A DNA stretch of 64,000 nucleotides from Shinella sp. XGS7 (GTDB lineage Bacteria > Pseudomonadota > Gammaproteobacteria > Burkholderiales > Burkholderiaceae_C). The notes below the pieces were generated by a model. It made no database searches, was not told the DNA's origin, and was given only the letters and a program-made list of their open reading frames with translations. Below are positions 47,601 to 54,757 of this stretch, one piece after another (positions within the stretch are counted from its first letter, which is position 1; the number at the start of each line of letters is the position of its first letter). The DNA lies in the NCBI RefSeq assembly GCF_020535565.1, contig NZ_CP084758.1, positions 4,973,001-5,037,000 of the forward strand, given 5' to 3'. The translations under genes were made by a program, and so were the position numbers.

Positions 47601-47647
47601 CCGCCCCCGGCCGCACCCTGCGCGCCGAGCTGGGCCTGCGCTTCTGA
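44642..47647 (+). CDS. TonB-dependent heme receptor with STN domain
   Basis: 1001 residues from the ATG at 44642. Signal peptide to about residue 36. STN secretin/signalling domain ~54-126 (RYDIPPGPLAEVLSRFGAHS), the contact to FecR. Plug ~165-300 (GEMLKGVPGVQMGD, IEKGPSLSLDGAGAIAGVV). The beta-barrel ends with Phe. Its sequence family is heme/hemoglobin/transferrin-type receptors: the FKLP and NPEL boxes (FRAP/NPNL-like) are at ~745-765. The histidine that heme receptors often have between these boxes is not seen. Heme as ligand is supported mainly by the heme oxygenase gene next door. Confidence 0.88.
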   Translation: MSAAASPAVPRLRPHALGLALQAALLLSLPLGTQAQVPTERQAAGSAPAAPGATRRYDIPPGPLAEVLSRFGAHSGLLISVDARLTAQRQSPGLRGDYGQEQALHALLAGTGLQAQRTPQGVLTLVPASTAPNPAPGTLALAPLRVQGEAAQGGLALHASAADAAAAVYREARSTAFIDRETLERFRGTSPGEMLKGVPGVQMGDLRNGHALDVNIRGLQGQGQGRVAVVVDGSQQSLDVYRGYAGQQQRSYLDPDLIGAVSIEKGPSLSLDGAGAIAGVVSMRTLLPEDILAPGAASGWRLRGGLADNSAGEQSGFLTLNRSERNSLLDARSGFASAAYASRGERLDWLAAVVERRQGNYFAGRHGAERYEGSQRGSGGTGMNPDPVYEYYRPGEEVLNTHSRSHSLLLKSTWRPNEDQALELGLRRLNARYGEIMPSAISRTPASSEWVTYANPEGTMQQFEPGRMKLTALTAEHRWQPAGQSLLDLRSKLWFTRADSLMFNAVMGNAPVGRDLPSNQMGDPQGESYQHALRSEVRGQRWGAQLGNSSLFFFAGGQSLKAQYGLSYTHEKTGPGPGTPVVEADLHNNRYVRSGLRKETSLSASLDWKPTEAWSLLAGGRLIHYALQDRNRRAHVTQTQEVPRRAVHVYRNGKALEYVTWYPDAQGQFTEASLRASPHRLGTLADLGFDSWQAFAPDNGAFMDEIPVAWRYDEPLRRQGTRFAPTLSASFKPDADSLLYMRYAEGFKLPSMFESTVGNNFITPNPELRPERNRSLELGAATTRHEVWRAGDRLSLKLARFENRVKDYITRSYDPASYRFSMANMDRFETAGWEFQSAYQGGPFFGEFSATYFTRARTCDAATAAALRQAKYGVKNAPDCADGGFGGSYANTQNPPKFSINTTLGLRLPEHGLTLGARLVRNSAPLSRLDQPWQTNAYTTLQQYYPATRTLDLFASLRLPRGAELNLALDNVGDRYYLDPLALSPMPAPGRTLRAELGLRF

Positions 47648-47690
47648 GCCGCGGCCCCTCCTCCCACCAGCAAGAAGAAAGACCTCCCCC

Positions 47691-48299
47691 ATGAGCGCCC
47701 TGCCCGACACCCTGGTCCCCACCGCCCCGCTGAGCCACAGCCTGGCCCTGAAGGCCGCCAGCCACGCCACCCATGAGCGCCTGGATCAGCGCATCATGCG
47801 CTGCCAGCCCTTTGCCAGCCTGCCGCAGTACCAGCGCTTTCTGCGTCTGCAGTGGCTGTTCCACTGGGAGCTGCAGCCGCTGTTCGAGCATGCCGGCCTG
47901 CAGGCCCTGCTGCCCGATCTGGGTGAGCGCCAGCGCCTGGAGGCCGTGGCCCAAGACCTGGCCGATCTGGGCGCGGCCCGGCCCGCAGCCCCGGCGCGTG
48001 CACCGGCCACCGCGGGCCTGAGCCTGGACCAGGCCCTGGGCTGGTTCTATGTGGCCGAGGGCTCGAACCTGGGCGCGGCCCTGCTCTTCAAGGAGGCCGC
48101 GGCCCTGGGCCTGCATGCCGAGCATGGCGCGCGCCATCTGGCCGGCCACCCCGAGGGCCGGCTGCGCCACTGGCGCGGCTTCACCAGCCGACTGGATGCG
48201 CTGAGTCTGGCCCCCGAGCAGATCGAGCGCATGGGCGGCGCCTGTCGCGCGGCCTTCGAGCGGGTGCACGCCCTGGTGGCTCAAGAGCTGGAATGCTGA
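47691..48299 (+). CDS. hemO: Heme oxygenase (biliverdin-producing)
   Basis: 202 residues. The proximal His is most likely His28 in ATHERLD, and the distal helix is GWFYVAEGSNLGAALL, with the flexible Gly-Ser pattern of HemO/PigA/BphO-type enzymes. It opens the heme ring to release iron, CO and biliverdin in the cytoplasm. It lies 43 bp after the receptor gene and overlaps the DUF454-TonB gene by 7 bp, so uptake and breakdown are made together. Confidence 0.9.
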   Translation: MSALPDTLVPTAPLSHSLALKAASHATHERLDQRIMRCQPFASLPQYQRFLRLQWLFHWELQPLFEHAGLQALLPDLGERQRLEAVAQDLADLGAARPAAPARAPATAGLSLDQALGWFYVAEGSNLGAALLFKEAAALGLHAEHGARHLAGHPEGRLRHWRGFTSRLDALSLAPEQIERMGGACRAAFERVHALVAQELEC

Positions 48300-49474
48300 G
48301 CACGGCCCTGCCCGCCGCGCCCCCCCGGCCCGCCCTGCCCTGGCTCTGGCGCCTGGCGGGCCTCCTCTGCCTGGGCCTGGCGGTGCTGGGCGCCCTGCTG
48401 CCCCTGATGCCCACCACGGTCTTCCTGATCGGCGCCGCGGCCTGCTTCGGCCGCGCCTCGCCGCAGTGGGAGGCGCGGCTGCTGGCCCATCCCCGCTTCG
48501 GCCCCACGCTGCGCCACTGGCGCGAGCAGGGCGCCATCGCCGCGCCCGCCAAGGCCTGGGCCTGTGGCGGCATGGCCCTGGGCCTGGGCCTGAGCTGCTG
48601 GCTGATCCGTCCGGGCTGGCTGCTGGGCGGCGCCCTGGCGGCCCTGATGGGCTTGTGCGCGGCCTTCGTGCTGAGCCGGCCGGCGCCCCGCCCGGGCACC
48701 GGCCCCAAGGCCGGCGGCGCGGGCAAGACCCGGCCCCCGCTGAACCGCCGCCGGCTGCTGCGCTGGGGCCTGGCCTGCAGCGCCCTGGCCCATGGCCTGC
48801 TGCTGGCGGGGCTGCTGGGCCTGTGGTCCTCCGAACCCGCGGCCCCGCCCAGCGAGCCCGCGCGCCCGGTGCTGATGCAGGCGCAGTGGCTGCCCACCGC
48901 CGCGCCGCCGCGCCCGCTGGAAGCCCGCGAGGCGCCGCCGAGCGCGGCCCGGGCTGAGCGCCGCGAGGTGGCACGCCCCCAGCCCAGGCCCCAGTCCGCC
49001 ACCCAGCCCGCCACCTTGCCCGCGCCCAGTACCCCGCCCCTGATCGCCACGCCGGCAGAGAGCCTGGCGGCGAGCCCGGCCCTGACCAGCCCGCCGCCGG
49101 CCCCAGCCCTAGCCCGCGAGGCGGCGCCCGCCGCGGCGCCGCCCGCGCCCGCCCTGCCGCCCGCGCCCCAGGCCGGCGGTCTGCACAGCGAGAGCTGGCA
49201 GGCCCGGGTGCTGGCCAGGCTGGAGCGCTTTCGCAGCTATCCGGCCGGCGCCCGCGCCCGGCGCGAGCAGGGCACGGTGCTGCTGCGCCTGCGCCTGGGG
49301 CGCCAGGGTCAGGTCTTGATGGCGCGGCTGGAACGGCCCAGCGGCCATGGCGAGCTGGACCAGGCGGCGCTGCAGACGGTGCAGCGCGCCCAGCCCCTGC
49401 CGGCCATTCCGTCCGAGCTGCCCGAGGAGCTGGAGCTGCTGGTGCCGGTGGAGTTCTTCTTCCAGGGCGCCTGA
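48293..49474 (+). CDS. DUF454 (YbaN-like)-TonB fusion protein
   Basis: 393 residues. Residues ~15-130 are a DUF454/YbaN-type membrane domain: GALLPLMPTTVFLIGAAACF, then ARLLAHPRFGPTLRHWREQG and two more hydrophobic segments. A short linker leads to basic NRRRLLRW and a membrane anchor (~157-178). A Pro/Ala-rich periplasmic arm follows (~180-295), then a TonB C-terminal domain (~300-393) with RFRSYPAGAR and SGHGELDQAAL. There is no Met or Val start before the TonB anchor, so it is one polypeptide and not two overlapping genes. It should link inner-membrane energy to the heme receptor. No exbB/exbD is in the window. Confidence 0.87.
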   Translation: MLSTALPAAPPRPALPWLWRLAGLLCLGLAVLGALLPLMPTTVFLIGAAACFGRASPQWEARLLAHPRFGPTLRHWREQGAIAAPAKAWACGGMALGLGLSCWLIRPGWLLGGALAALMGLCAAFVLSRPAPRPGTGPKAGGAGKTRPPLNRRRLLRWGLACSALAHGLLLAGLLGLWSSEPAAPPSEPARPVLMQAQWLPTAAPPRPLEAREAPPSAARAERREVARPQPRPQSATQPATLPAPSTPPLIATPAESLAASPALTSPPPAPALAREAAPAAAPPAPALPPAPQAGGLHSESWQARVLARLERFRSYPAGARARREQGTVLLRLRLGRQGQVLMARLERPSGHGELDQAALQTVQRAQPLPAIPSELPEELELLVPVEFFFQGA

Positions 49475-49479
49475 GGCGC

Positions 49480-50616
49480 TCAGGCCCGCGCCAGCGCCGC
49501 CTTCATCACCCGCGCGTGGTTGAGGTGGCTGACCTGGGCCAGGCCGGTCTCGCCCAGCCCGCCCTCGCGCAGGGCCTGCAGCACGCGGCGCACATCGCCA
49601 TAGCTGCGCACCGAGGCGCTCTCGCCCACGCCGGCCAGGTCGGTGCCCAGGGCCACATGGGCGGCGCCCAGCTGCTCCACCGTGGCCAGCACGGCGCGCG
49701 CATAGCCCTGGGCGTCGTCGCGGCCCACATCCCAGCGCTGGCCGCGCCGGCTCAGGCCCAGCCCCCAGATGCCCACCACGCCGCCGGCCCGCGCGATCTC
49801 GCGCGCCGTGGCCAGGGAGAGGCGGCGGCGCAGCCAGCCCAGGCGGTCGTCGAAGGCACCCGGCTGGGCATCCACCCAGCCATGCGACCAGACCATGGGC
49901 CGTTTGGAAATCTCCAGGGCCTGGCGCACCGCCTCCTCGGTGCAGTGAGCCAGGTCCACCAGCACGCCGCGCGCCTGGGCGTGGCGCAGCAGCTCGCGGC
50001 CGAAATCGGTGAGGCCGCCGTGTCGCGGCGGCGCGGTCTGGAAATCGGCTACCGCATTGCGCGTGTAGTGCACCAGCTGCAGATGGCGCAGGCCAGCGTC
50101 CACCGCCTCGTCGAACAGGGCCAGCCGGCCCTGCATGAAGTCGGCGCCCTCGGCCGCCAGCACCACGCTGGGATGACCGGCCAGGGCACGGTCCACATCG
50201 GCCGCCTCCAGCACCAGGCCCAGGCCGCTCTGCTCGATATAGAGCCGGCTCGCGCGCATCTCCTCGCGCATGGCGCGGGCGATGCGCACCGGGTCGGGCT
50301 CGGCCACCTGGTGGATGCCATCGGGCTCGCTGCGGATATAGGCGCGGTCGGTGGAGTAGGCCCAGGCCGCCAGCATCACGCCATGCGCCCGCATCTCCTC
50401 GGCCAGGTCCAGCGTGGACTGGGCACGGGTGCGCCGGCCCAGATGGGTGTGCATATCGGCCAGCGGGGGTTGCGGGGCCTGCTCTGCGGGCATGGCAGGC
50501 GCCAGGGCCAGGGCAGGACCGGCCAGGCAACCCGCTGCGGCCAAGCCCAGCCAGCGGCGACGGCTGGAACCGCCCGGCATGGGCTCGGGATCAGGACAAG
50601 CAAGGCAAGGGCTCAT
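49480..50616 (-). CDS. Membrane dipeptidase-like (peptidase M19), Tat-exported
   Basis: 378 residues; start at the ATG after GGAG. The N-terminus has a twin-arginine pattern GSSRRRWLGLAAAG, so it is probably exported folded with metals. M19 zinc features: His56 and His58 in ADMHTHLG, the bridging-Glu region VLAAEGADFM, LQLVHYTRNAVADF, VDLAHCT, and the C-terminal GTDLAGVG and LNHARVM. The usual HxD at the start is HxH here. It cleaves dipeptides, perhaps beta-lactam-like compounds. It converges on the DUF454-TonB gene with 5 bp between. Confidence 0.87.
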   Translation of the reverse strand: MSPCLACPDPEPMPGGSSRRRWLGLAAAGCLAGPALALAPAMPAEQAPQPPLADMHTHLGRRTRAQSTLDLAEEMRAHGVMLAAWAYSTDRAYIRSEPDGIHQVAEPDPVRIARAMREEMRASRLYIEQSGLGLVLEAADVDRALAGHPSVVLAAEGADFMQGRLALFDEAVDAGLRHLQLVHYTRNAVADFQTAPPRHGGLTDFGRELLRHAQARGVLVDLAHCTEEAVRQALEISKRPMVWSHGWVDAQPGAFDDRLGWLRRRLSLATAREIARAGGVVGIWGLGLSRRGQRWDVGRDDAQGYARAVLATVEQLGAAHVALGTDLAGVGESASVRSYGDVRRVLQALREGGLGETGLAQVSHLNHARVMKAALARA

Positions 50617-50735
50617 GGGCGGCGCTCCGGCAAGACAGCTGAGGAGCCCGCAGCTTAGCCGCAGCACGGCGGCTTGCCGGCTCGGCTTTGACCAGGGACG
50701 GATATTGCTCGCAGCAGTTCATTTGGCTACGATTG

Positions 50736-50767
50736 CCTTTAATATTACACATATGCAATATTAAAGG
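50736..50767 (+). promoter_or_regulatory. 32-bp inverted repeat over the PadR ribosome site
   Basis: Arms CCTTTAATATT and AATATTAAAGG are perfect 11-bp complements with a 10-base spacer, ending one base before the ATG at 50769. The right arm contains the AAAGG ribosome site. It is a strong candidate operator for the PadR protein and could also fold as an RNA hairpin that hides the start. Very AT-rich against the neighbourhood. Confidence 0.75.
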
Positions 50768-50768
50768 T

Positions 50769-51338
50769 ATGAAAATTTCGACGCTTCTGGACACCGAGCT
50801 GGCGGTGCTGGGCCTGCTCGATGAAAACGGCCCCATGTCCGGCTACCGCGTCATGACGCTGGCCGCCGAACGAGGCATGAAGGAATGGGCCGGTCTGAGT
50901 CCGTCGACGGTCTACAACAAGCTCAGACGACTGTGCTGCTCCGGCCTGGTGAGTTCGACCCAAGACCTGGAAAGGAGCGGCAAGAAGGGCCCGGCCGGCT
51001 CCCTGTATTCGGCCAGCGCCGAGGGGCGTGCCGCCCTGCGTCACCAGGTCGGCGAGTGGCTGCTCAAGGCCGGGGAACAGTCGCCGGCCTTCAAGCTCGC
51101 CCTGGCCTTCAGCGCCAGCCTGCCCGCCCAGCACATCAAGACCCAGCTGATCCGGCGCGAGGCCCTGCTGCTGGCCCGGCACGCCGAGGTCGAGAAGGTG
51201 CGAGCGCCGCTCCAGGAAAGCGGCAGGGAGCCGCGCTCCGCCACCTTGTTGTTCAACTATGTGCTGCGCGGCCTGGAGCACGAGGCCGAGCAGGCGCGAA
51301 GCCTTGCCCGCATCGTCGAAGCAGGAGATGCGCCATGA
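50769..51338 (+). CDS. PadR-family regulator
   Basis: 189 residues from the ATG at 50769 (MKISTLLDTELAVLGLLDEN). The winged HTH fits PadR: GPMSGYRVMTLAAERGMKEW, LSPSTVYNKLRRLCCSGLV and a wing with KKGPAGSLYSASAEGRAAL. A helical C-terminal dimer domain (~95-185) makes it a longer, Vtr/AphA-type PadR. The BtrH-like gene begins inside its stop codon (ATGA), so the two are translated together. Confidence 0.92.
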   Translation: MKISTLLDTELAVLGLLDENGPMSGYRVMTLAAERGMKEWAGLSPSTVYNKLRRLCCSGLVSSTQDLERSGKKGPAGSLYSASAEGRAALRHQVGEWLLKAGEQSPAFKLALAFSASLPAQHIKTQLIRREALLLARHAEVEKVRAPLQESGREPRSATLLFNYVLRGLEHEAEQARSLARIVEAGDAP

Positions 51339-52339
51339 AGTCCGTCCGGATCGAGGGCCTGCAGGCCATGCAGGGTCAGCACTGCGAGACCGTGGCCACG
51401 GGAACGCTGCTGCGGGCCCTAGGCGTGAATCTCACGGAACCCATGCTCTTCGGTCTCGGGGAAGGGCTGAGCTTCGTCTTCCTGAATCTCGAGGCACTGC
51501 CGCTGCCCTTCGTCGGCGGCCGCGTGAAGCCCTTCGAGCTCACGACCCGGCTCTGCCGCCACCTCGGCGTCGAATGCCAGGCTGTTGAAACAAGCTCGAG
51601 ATCCAAGGCCTGGGCCCATCTGGAGGCCCCCCTCTCGCAGGGCAAGCCGGTGGGCCTGCAGCTGGACTGTTACTACCTGGACTACTTCCGCTCCCCCCTT
51701 CACTTTGCGGGTCACTTCGTGGCCGCCTACGGCTTTGATGAGGAGCAGATCCTGCTGGTCGACACCCAGCAGCAGGGCGGGCTTCAGCAAGCCCGCCGAT
51801 CCAGCGTCGAGCAGGCGCGCTTCGCCAAGGGCCCCATGGCGGCGCGGGCCAGAAGCTGGACCCTGTCGCCGTCGCCCACGGCGGCGACCGATCTCCCTGA
51901 AGCGCTCCGATCGGCCATACACGCGAATGCCAGGGCCTATTTGGAGCCGCCGTTCCGCGGCGCGTCCCATCTGGGCATACGCAAGCTCGCGGACTCGCTC
52001 CCACACTGGCTGGCATTGAGCCAGGCGCCGGAAAGCGAGCTGGCGCAGGCGGCGCTCATGATGGAGCGGGCCGGCACCGGGGGCGCCCTGTTTCGCAACT
52101 TCTACCGGGACTTCCTGTCCGAAGCCCAAGCCCTGCTCCCGCGCGAGCAAGGCCGGCTGGAGCGCGCCAGGCGCCTATTCAGCGAGTCCGCGGACGCATG
52201 GACGGCCGTCGCAGCACTCATCGACGAGGCGGGCGTCCACGGCGCACCCCTACGGCTGGGTGAAGCCGCCGGCATATGCACCCATATCGCCGATATCGAG
52301 GTCAAGGCCATGCAGGAGCTTGAACGGCTCGGGCACTGA
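51335..52339 (+). CDS. BtrH N-terminal domain/DUF4872 protein
   Basis: 334 residues. The N-terminal half follows the BtrH-N (C39-peptidase-like) pattern: Cys17 in GQHCETVATGTLL, GEGLSFVFLN, then His127 in FAGHFVAAYGFD and Asp143 in LLVDTQ, giving a possible Cys-His-Asp triad. The C-terminal part (~190-334, with GTGGALFRNFYRDFLSEA) matches DUF4872. BtrH in butirosin synthesis moves an acyl side chain from a carrier protein onto the aminoglycoside. Members outside that pathway have no known role, and no carrier protein or antibiotic cluster is seen here. Transferase or peptidase activity is possible. Confidence 0.82.
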   Translation: MKSVRIEGLQAMQGQHCETVATGTLLRALGVNLTEPMLFGLGEGLSFVFLNLEALPLPFVGGRVKPFELTTRLCRHLGVECQAVETSSRSKAWAHLEAPLSQGKPVGLQLDCYYLDYFRSPLHFAGHFVAAYGFDEEQILLVDTQQQGGLQQARRSSVEQARFAKGPMAARARSWTLSPSPTAATDLPEALRSAIHANARAYLEPPFRGASHLGIRKLADSLPHWLALSQAPESELAQAALMMERAGTGGALFRNFYRDFLSEAQALLPREQGRLERARRLFSESADAWTAVAALIDEAGVHGAPLRLGEAAGICTHIADIEVKAMQELERLGH

Positions 52340-52365
52340 GGCGGGTCTCTTGGCCAAGCGAACTG

Positions 52366-52398
52366 CGGGGACCGGGAACTCGCTCCCGCGCGTCCCCG
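52366..52398. terminator. Hairpin between the BtrH-like gene and the tRNA
   Basis: Nested stem: outer CGGGGAC / GTCCCCG, inner CGGGA / TCCCG. It lies 27 bp after the BtrH-like stop and could end transcription from both sides. No T run. Confidence 0.5.
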
Positions 52399-52417
52399 AT
52401 CAGCTTGCTGGAAATCT

Positions 52418-52494
<77 letters not shown>

Positions 52495-52573
52495 CCGTGG
52501 CCGGTGCCAGGACGGCACCGCCATTGCGCCCGGCGGGATGCCGGGAGCGCGGATTGTATAGGGCGACTCGCGC

Positions 52574-53590
52574 CTACTTCTGGCTTAGCGCCTGGCTCAC
52601 CATGCGCGAGGTGATGTCCACGATCTGGATCATGCGGTCGTAGGCCATGCGGGTGGGGCCGATCACGCCCAGGGTGCCCACCACCTGGCCGTCCACCTCG
52701 TAGGGGGCGGAGACGATGGAGAGCTCTTCGAAGGGCACGACCTGGCTCTCGCCGCCGATATAGATGCGCACGCCCTCGGCGCGGCTGGACACGTCCAGCA
52801 GGCGCATCAACTGGGTCTTCTGCTCGAAGAGGTCGAAGAGCCGGCGCAGGCTGCCCATATCGTGGCTGAAGTCCTGCACGGTGAGCAGATTGCGCTCGCC
52901 GGAGACCACCACGCGGTCTTCCTCGTGCTGCATGGCCTCGGTGCCCACCTGCACGGCCGCGCTCATCAGCTGGGCGATCTCGCCGCGCAGCGCATCCACC
53001 TCGCTCTTGAGCCGCTCGCGCACCGACTCCAGGCTCAGGCCGGCGTAGTGCGCATTGAGCCGGTTGCTGGCCTCGGCCAGCTCGGCCTGGCTCAGGTCCT
53101 GGGCGGTGAAGATCACGCGGTTCTGCACATCGCCATCGGGCGCCACCATGATGACCAGCACCCGGCGTTCGCCCAGGCGCAGGAATTCGATGTGGTGAAA
53201 GACGCTGGGCTTGCGCGGCGCGGTGACCACGCCCACAAAGCTGGAGAGGTTGGACAGCAGCTGGGCCGCGCTGGCGATCACGCGCTGCGGCTGGTCGGGC
53301 TGCAGCTGCTGCTCCAGCGGGCGGCTATCGCCCACCAGGCCGGGCGCGGCGGTGAGCATGGTGTCCACGAAGAGCCGGTAGCCGCGGGCCGTGGGAATGC
53401 GGCCGGCGCTGGTGTGGGGGCTGGCGATCAGACCCAACTCCTCCAGATCCGCCATCACATTGCGGATGGTGGCCGGGCTCAGCTCCAGGCCCGAGGCCTT
53501 GGAGAGTGTGCGCGAGCCCACGGGCTGGCCGTCCGCGATATAGCGTTCAACCAGGGTCTTCAGCAGTGATTTGGAGCGCTCGTCGAGCAT
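52574..53590 (-). CDS. hrcA: Heat-inducible transcription repressor
   Basis: 338 residues from the ATG giving [20 protein letters not shown]. The winged HTH is [20 protein letters not shown] and [20 protein letters not shown]; later [13 protein letters not shown] and the end [19 protein letters not shown]. It binds CIRCE elements and depends on GroEL. I found no CIRCE repeat in this window. Divergent from nadK with 69 bp between the two start codons. Confidence 0.95.
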   Translation of the reverse strand: MLDERSKSLLKTLVERYIADGQPVGSRTLSKASGLELSPATIRNVMADLEELGLIASPHTSAGRIPTARGYRLFVDTMLTAAPGLVGDSRPLEQQLQPDQPQRVIASAAQLLSNLSSFVGVVTAPRKPSVFHHIEFLRLGERRVLVIMVAPDGDVQNRVIFTAQDLSQAELAEASNRLNAHYAGLSLESVRERLKSEVDALRGEIAQLMSAAVQVGTEAMQHEEDRVVVSGERNLLTVQDFSHDMGSLRRLFDLFEQKTQLMRLLDVSSRAEGVRIYIGGESQVVPFEELSIVSAPYEVDGQVVGTLGVIGPTRMAYDRMIQIVDITSRMVSQALSQK

Positions 53591-53659
53591 GGTTTCATTG
53601 TACGGATTGCCCGCCCGAGGGTCAGCGGGCATTCACATCGCTGTGGTGTAATTCTGCGC

Positions 53660-54550
53660 ATGGTCATGACGTCTTCTCAAACGCCTTTCCGACATGCGGC
53701 CATCGTGGGCAAGCATCAGGCCCGCGGCATCCGCCCGGTACTCGAGGAGATTGCCGAATTCGTGACCTCGCAGGGATTGGATGTTTCCCTGGAACGCGAG
53801 ACCGCCGAGAACACCGGCATCACCGACTACCCCGCCCTCTCCAACGAGGAGATGGGCGCCCAGTGCGATCTGGCCATCGTGGTGGGCGGCGACGGCACCA
53901 TGCTGGGCTTTGCCCGCGACATGGCCCGCCACGGCACGCCCCTGGTGGGCATCAACCAGGGCCGCCTGGGCTTCATCACCGACATCTCGCTGGAGCGCTT
54001 TCGCGAGTCGCTGGCGCCCATTCTGCGCGGCGACTATGCGCGCGAGCAGCGCGCCATGCTGGAAGGCGCGGTCTGGCGCGATGGCGAGGTGATCTTCGAG
54101 GGCCTGGCCCTGAACGATGTGGTGGTCAGCCGCGGCGCCACCGCCTCCATGGTGGAGCTCAAGGTGGATGTGGGCGACGAGTTCGTGGCCAATATGCGGG
54201 CCGACGGCGTGATCGTGGCCTCGCCCACCGGCTCCACGGCTTATTCGCTCTCCTCCGGCGGCCCCATCCTGCACCCCAGCATCGCCGGCTGGGTGGTGGT
54301 GCCCATCGCCTCGCACACCCTGTCCAACCGGCCCATCGTGCTGCCCGACTCGGGCGAGGTGCGGCTGGAGATCGTGGCCGGCCGCGATGCCAGCGTGAAT
54401 TTCGATATGCAGAGCCTGGCCAGCCTGCTGCACGGCGACCGCATCACCGTGCGCCGCTCGGCCCACCAGGTCTGCTTCCTCCACCCCAAGGGCTGGAGCT
54501 ACTACGCCACGCTGCGCCGCAAGCTGCGCTGGTACGAGGGAGTCAGTTGA
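53660..54550 (+). CDS. nadK: NAD kinase
   Basis: 296 residues (or two fewer from the next ATG). GGDGT at 76-80 with Asp78 as the catalytic base, [14 protein letters not shown] and the donor strand [15 protein letters not shown]. It phosphorylates NAD to NADP. There is no clear ribosome site before the ATG, so translation may begin near the transcript start. It is followed by a hairpin-rich repeat and recN. Confidence 0.95.
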   Translation: MVMTSSQTPFRHAAIVGKHQARGIRPVLEEIAEFVTSQGLDVSLERETAENTGITDYPALSNEEMGAQCDLAIVVGGDGTMLGFARDMARHGTPLVGINQGRLGFITDISLERFRESLAPILRGDYAREQRAMLEGAVWRDGEVIFEGLALNDVVVSRGATASMVELKVDVGDEFVANMRADGVIVASPTGSTAYSLSSGGPILHPSIAGWVVVPIASHTLSNRPIVLPDSGEVRLEIVAGRDASVNFDMQSLASLLHGDRITVRRSAHQVCFLHPKGWSYYATLRRKLRWYEGVS

Positions 54551-54552
54551 TG

Positions 54553-54705
54553 AGCTCCCCCCTACGGCCTTCGGCCGCCCCCTCGAGGGGGCTGAGCCTG
54601 GACACAAGCAGTCCCTGCGGACTGCTTGTGCCTGGCGAAGGCCGAGGCCTCTGGCCTTGGCACACCCGCAGGCCCGGCGAAGCCGGATCCTCGGGTGTCG
54701 CTCGA
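54553..54705. repeat. Hairpin-rich interspersed repeat between nadK and recN
   Basis: About 150 bp with stacked palindromes: CGGCC-TTC-GGCCG, CCCCCTCGAGGGGG, a perfect 12-bp stem CACAAGCAGTCC / GGACTGCTTGTG (54603-54630) and a CACCCG...CGGGTG arm pair. No coding sense. Elements like this are scattered in Burkholderiales genomes (REP-like). Confidence 0.6.
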
Positions 54706-54757
54706 TAGGCCGGCCTCCCTCAGATGAGCTCGCCTGTTGGCGACATGGAGAACTTTG

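Noticed and set aside
43451-47770. A 1439-residue open frame on the minus strand
   Set aside because: It runs antisense to the FecR, heme receptor and heme oxygenase genes and is low-complexity (Gly/Ala/Gln/Arg). It is a by-product of high GC content.
48680-49474. A separate tonB gene after a DUF454 gene
   Set aside because: No Met or Val start codon occurs between the DUF454 part and the TonB membrane anchor, and no stop interrupts the frame.
53591-53659. CIRCE element at the hrcA promoter
   Set aside because: No TTAGCACTC-type inverted repeat is visible between hrcA and nadK.
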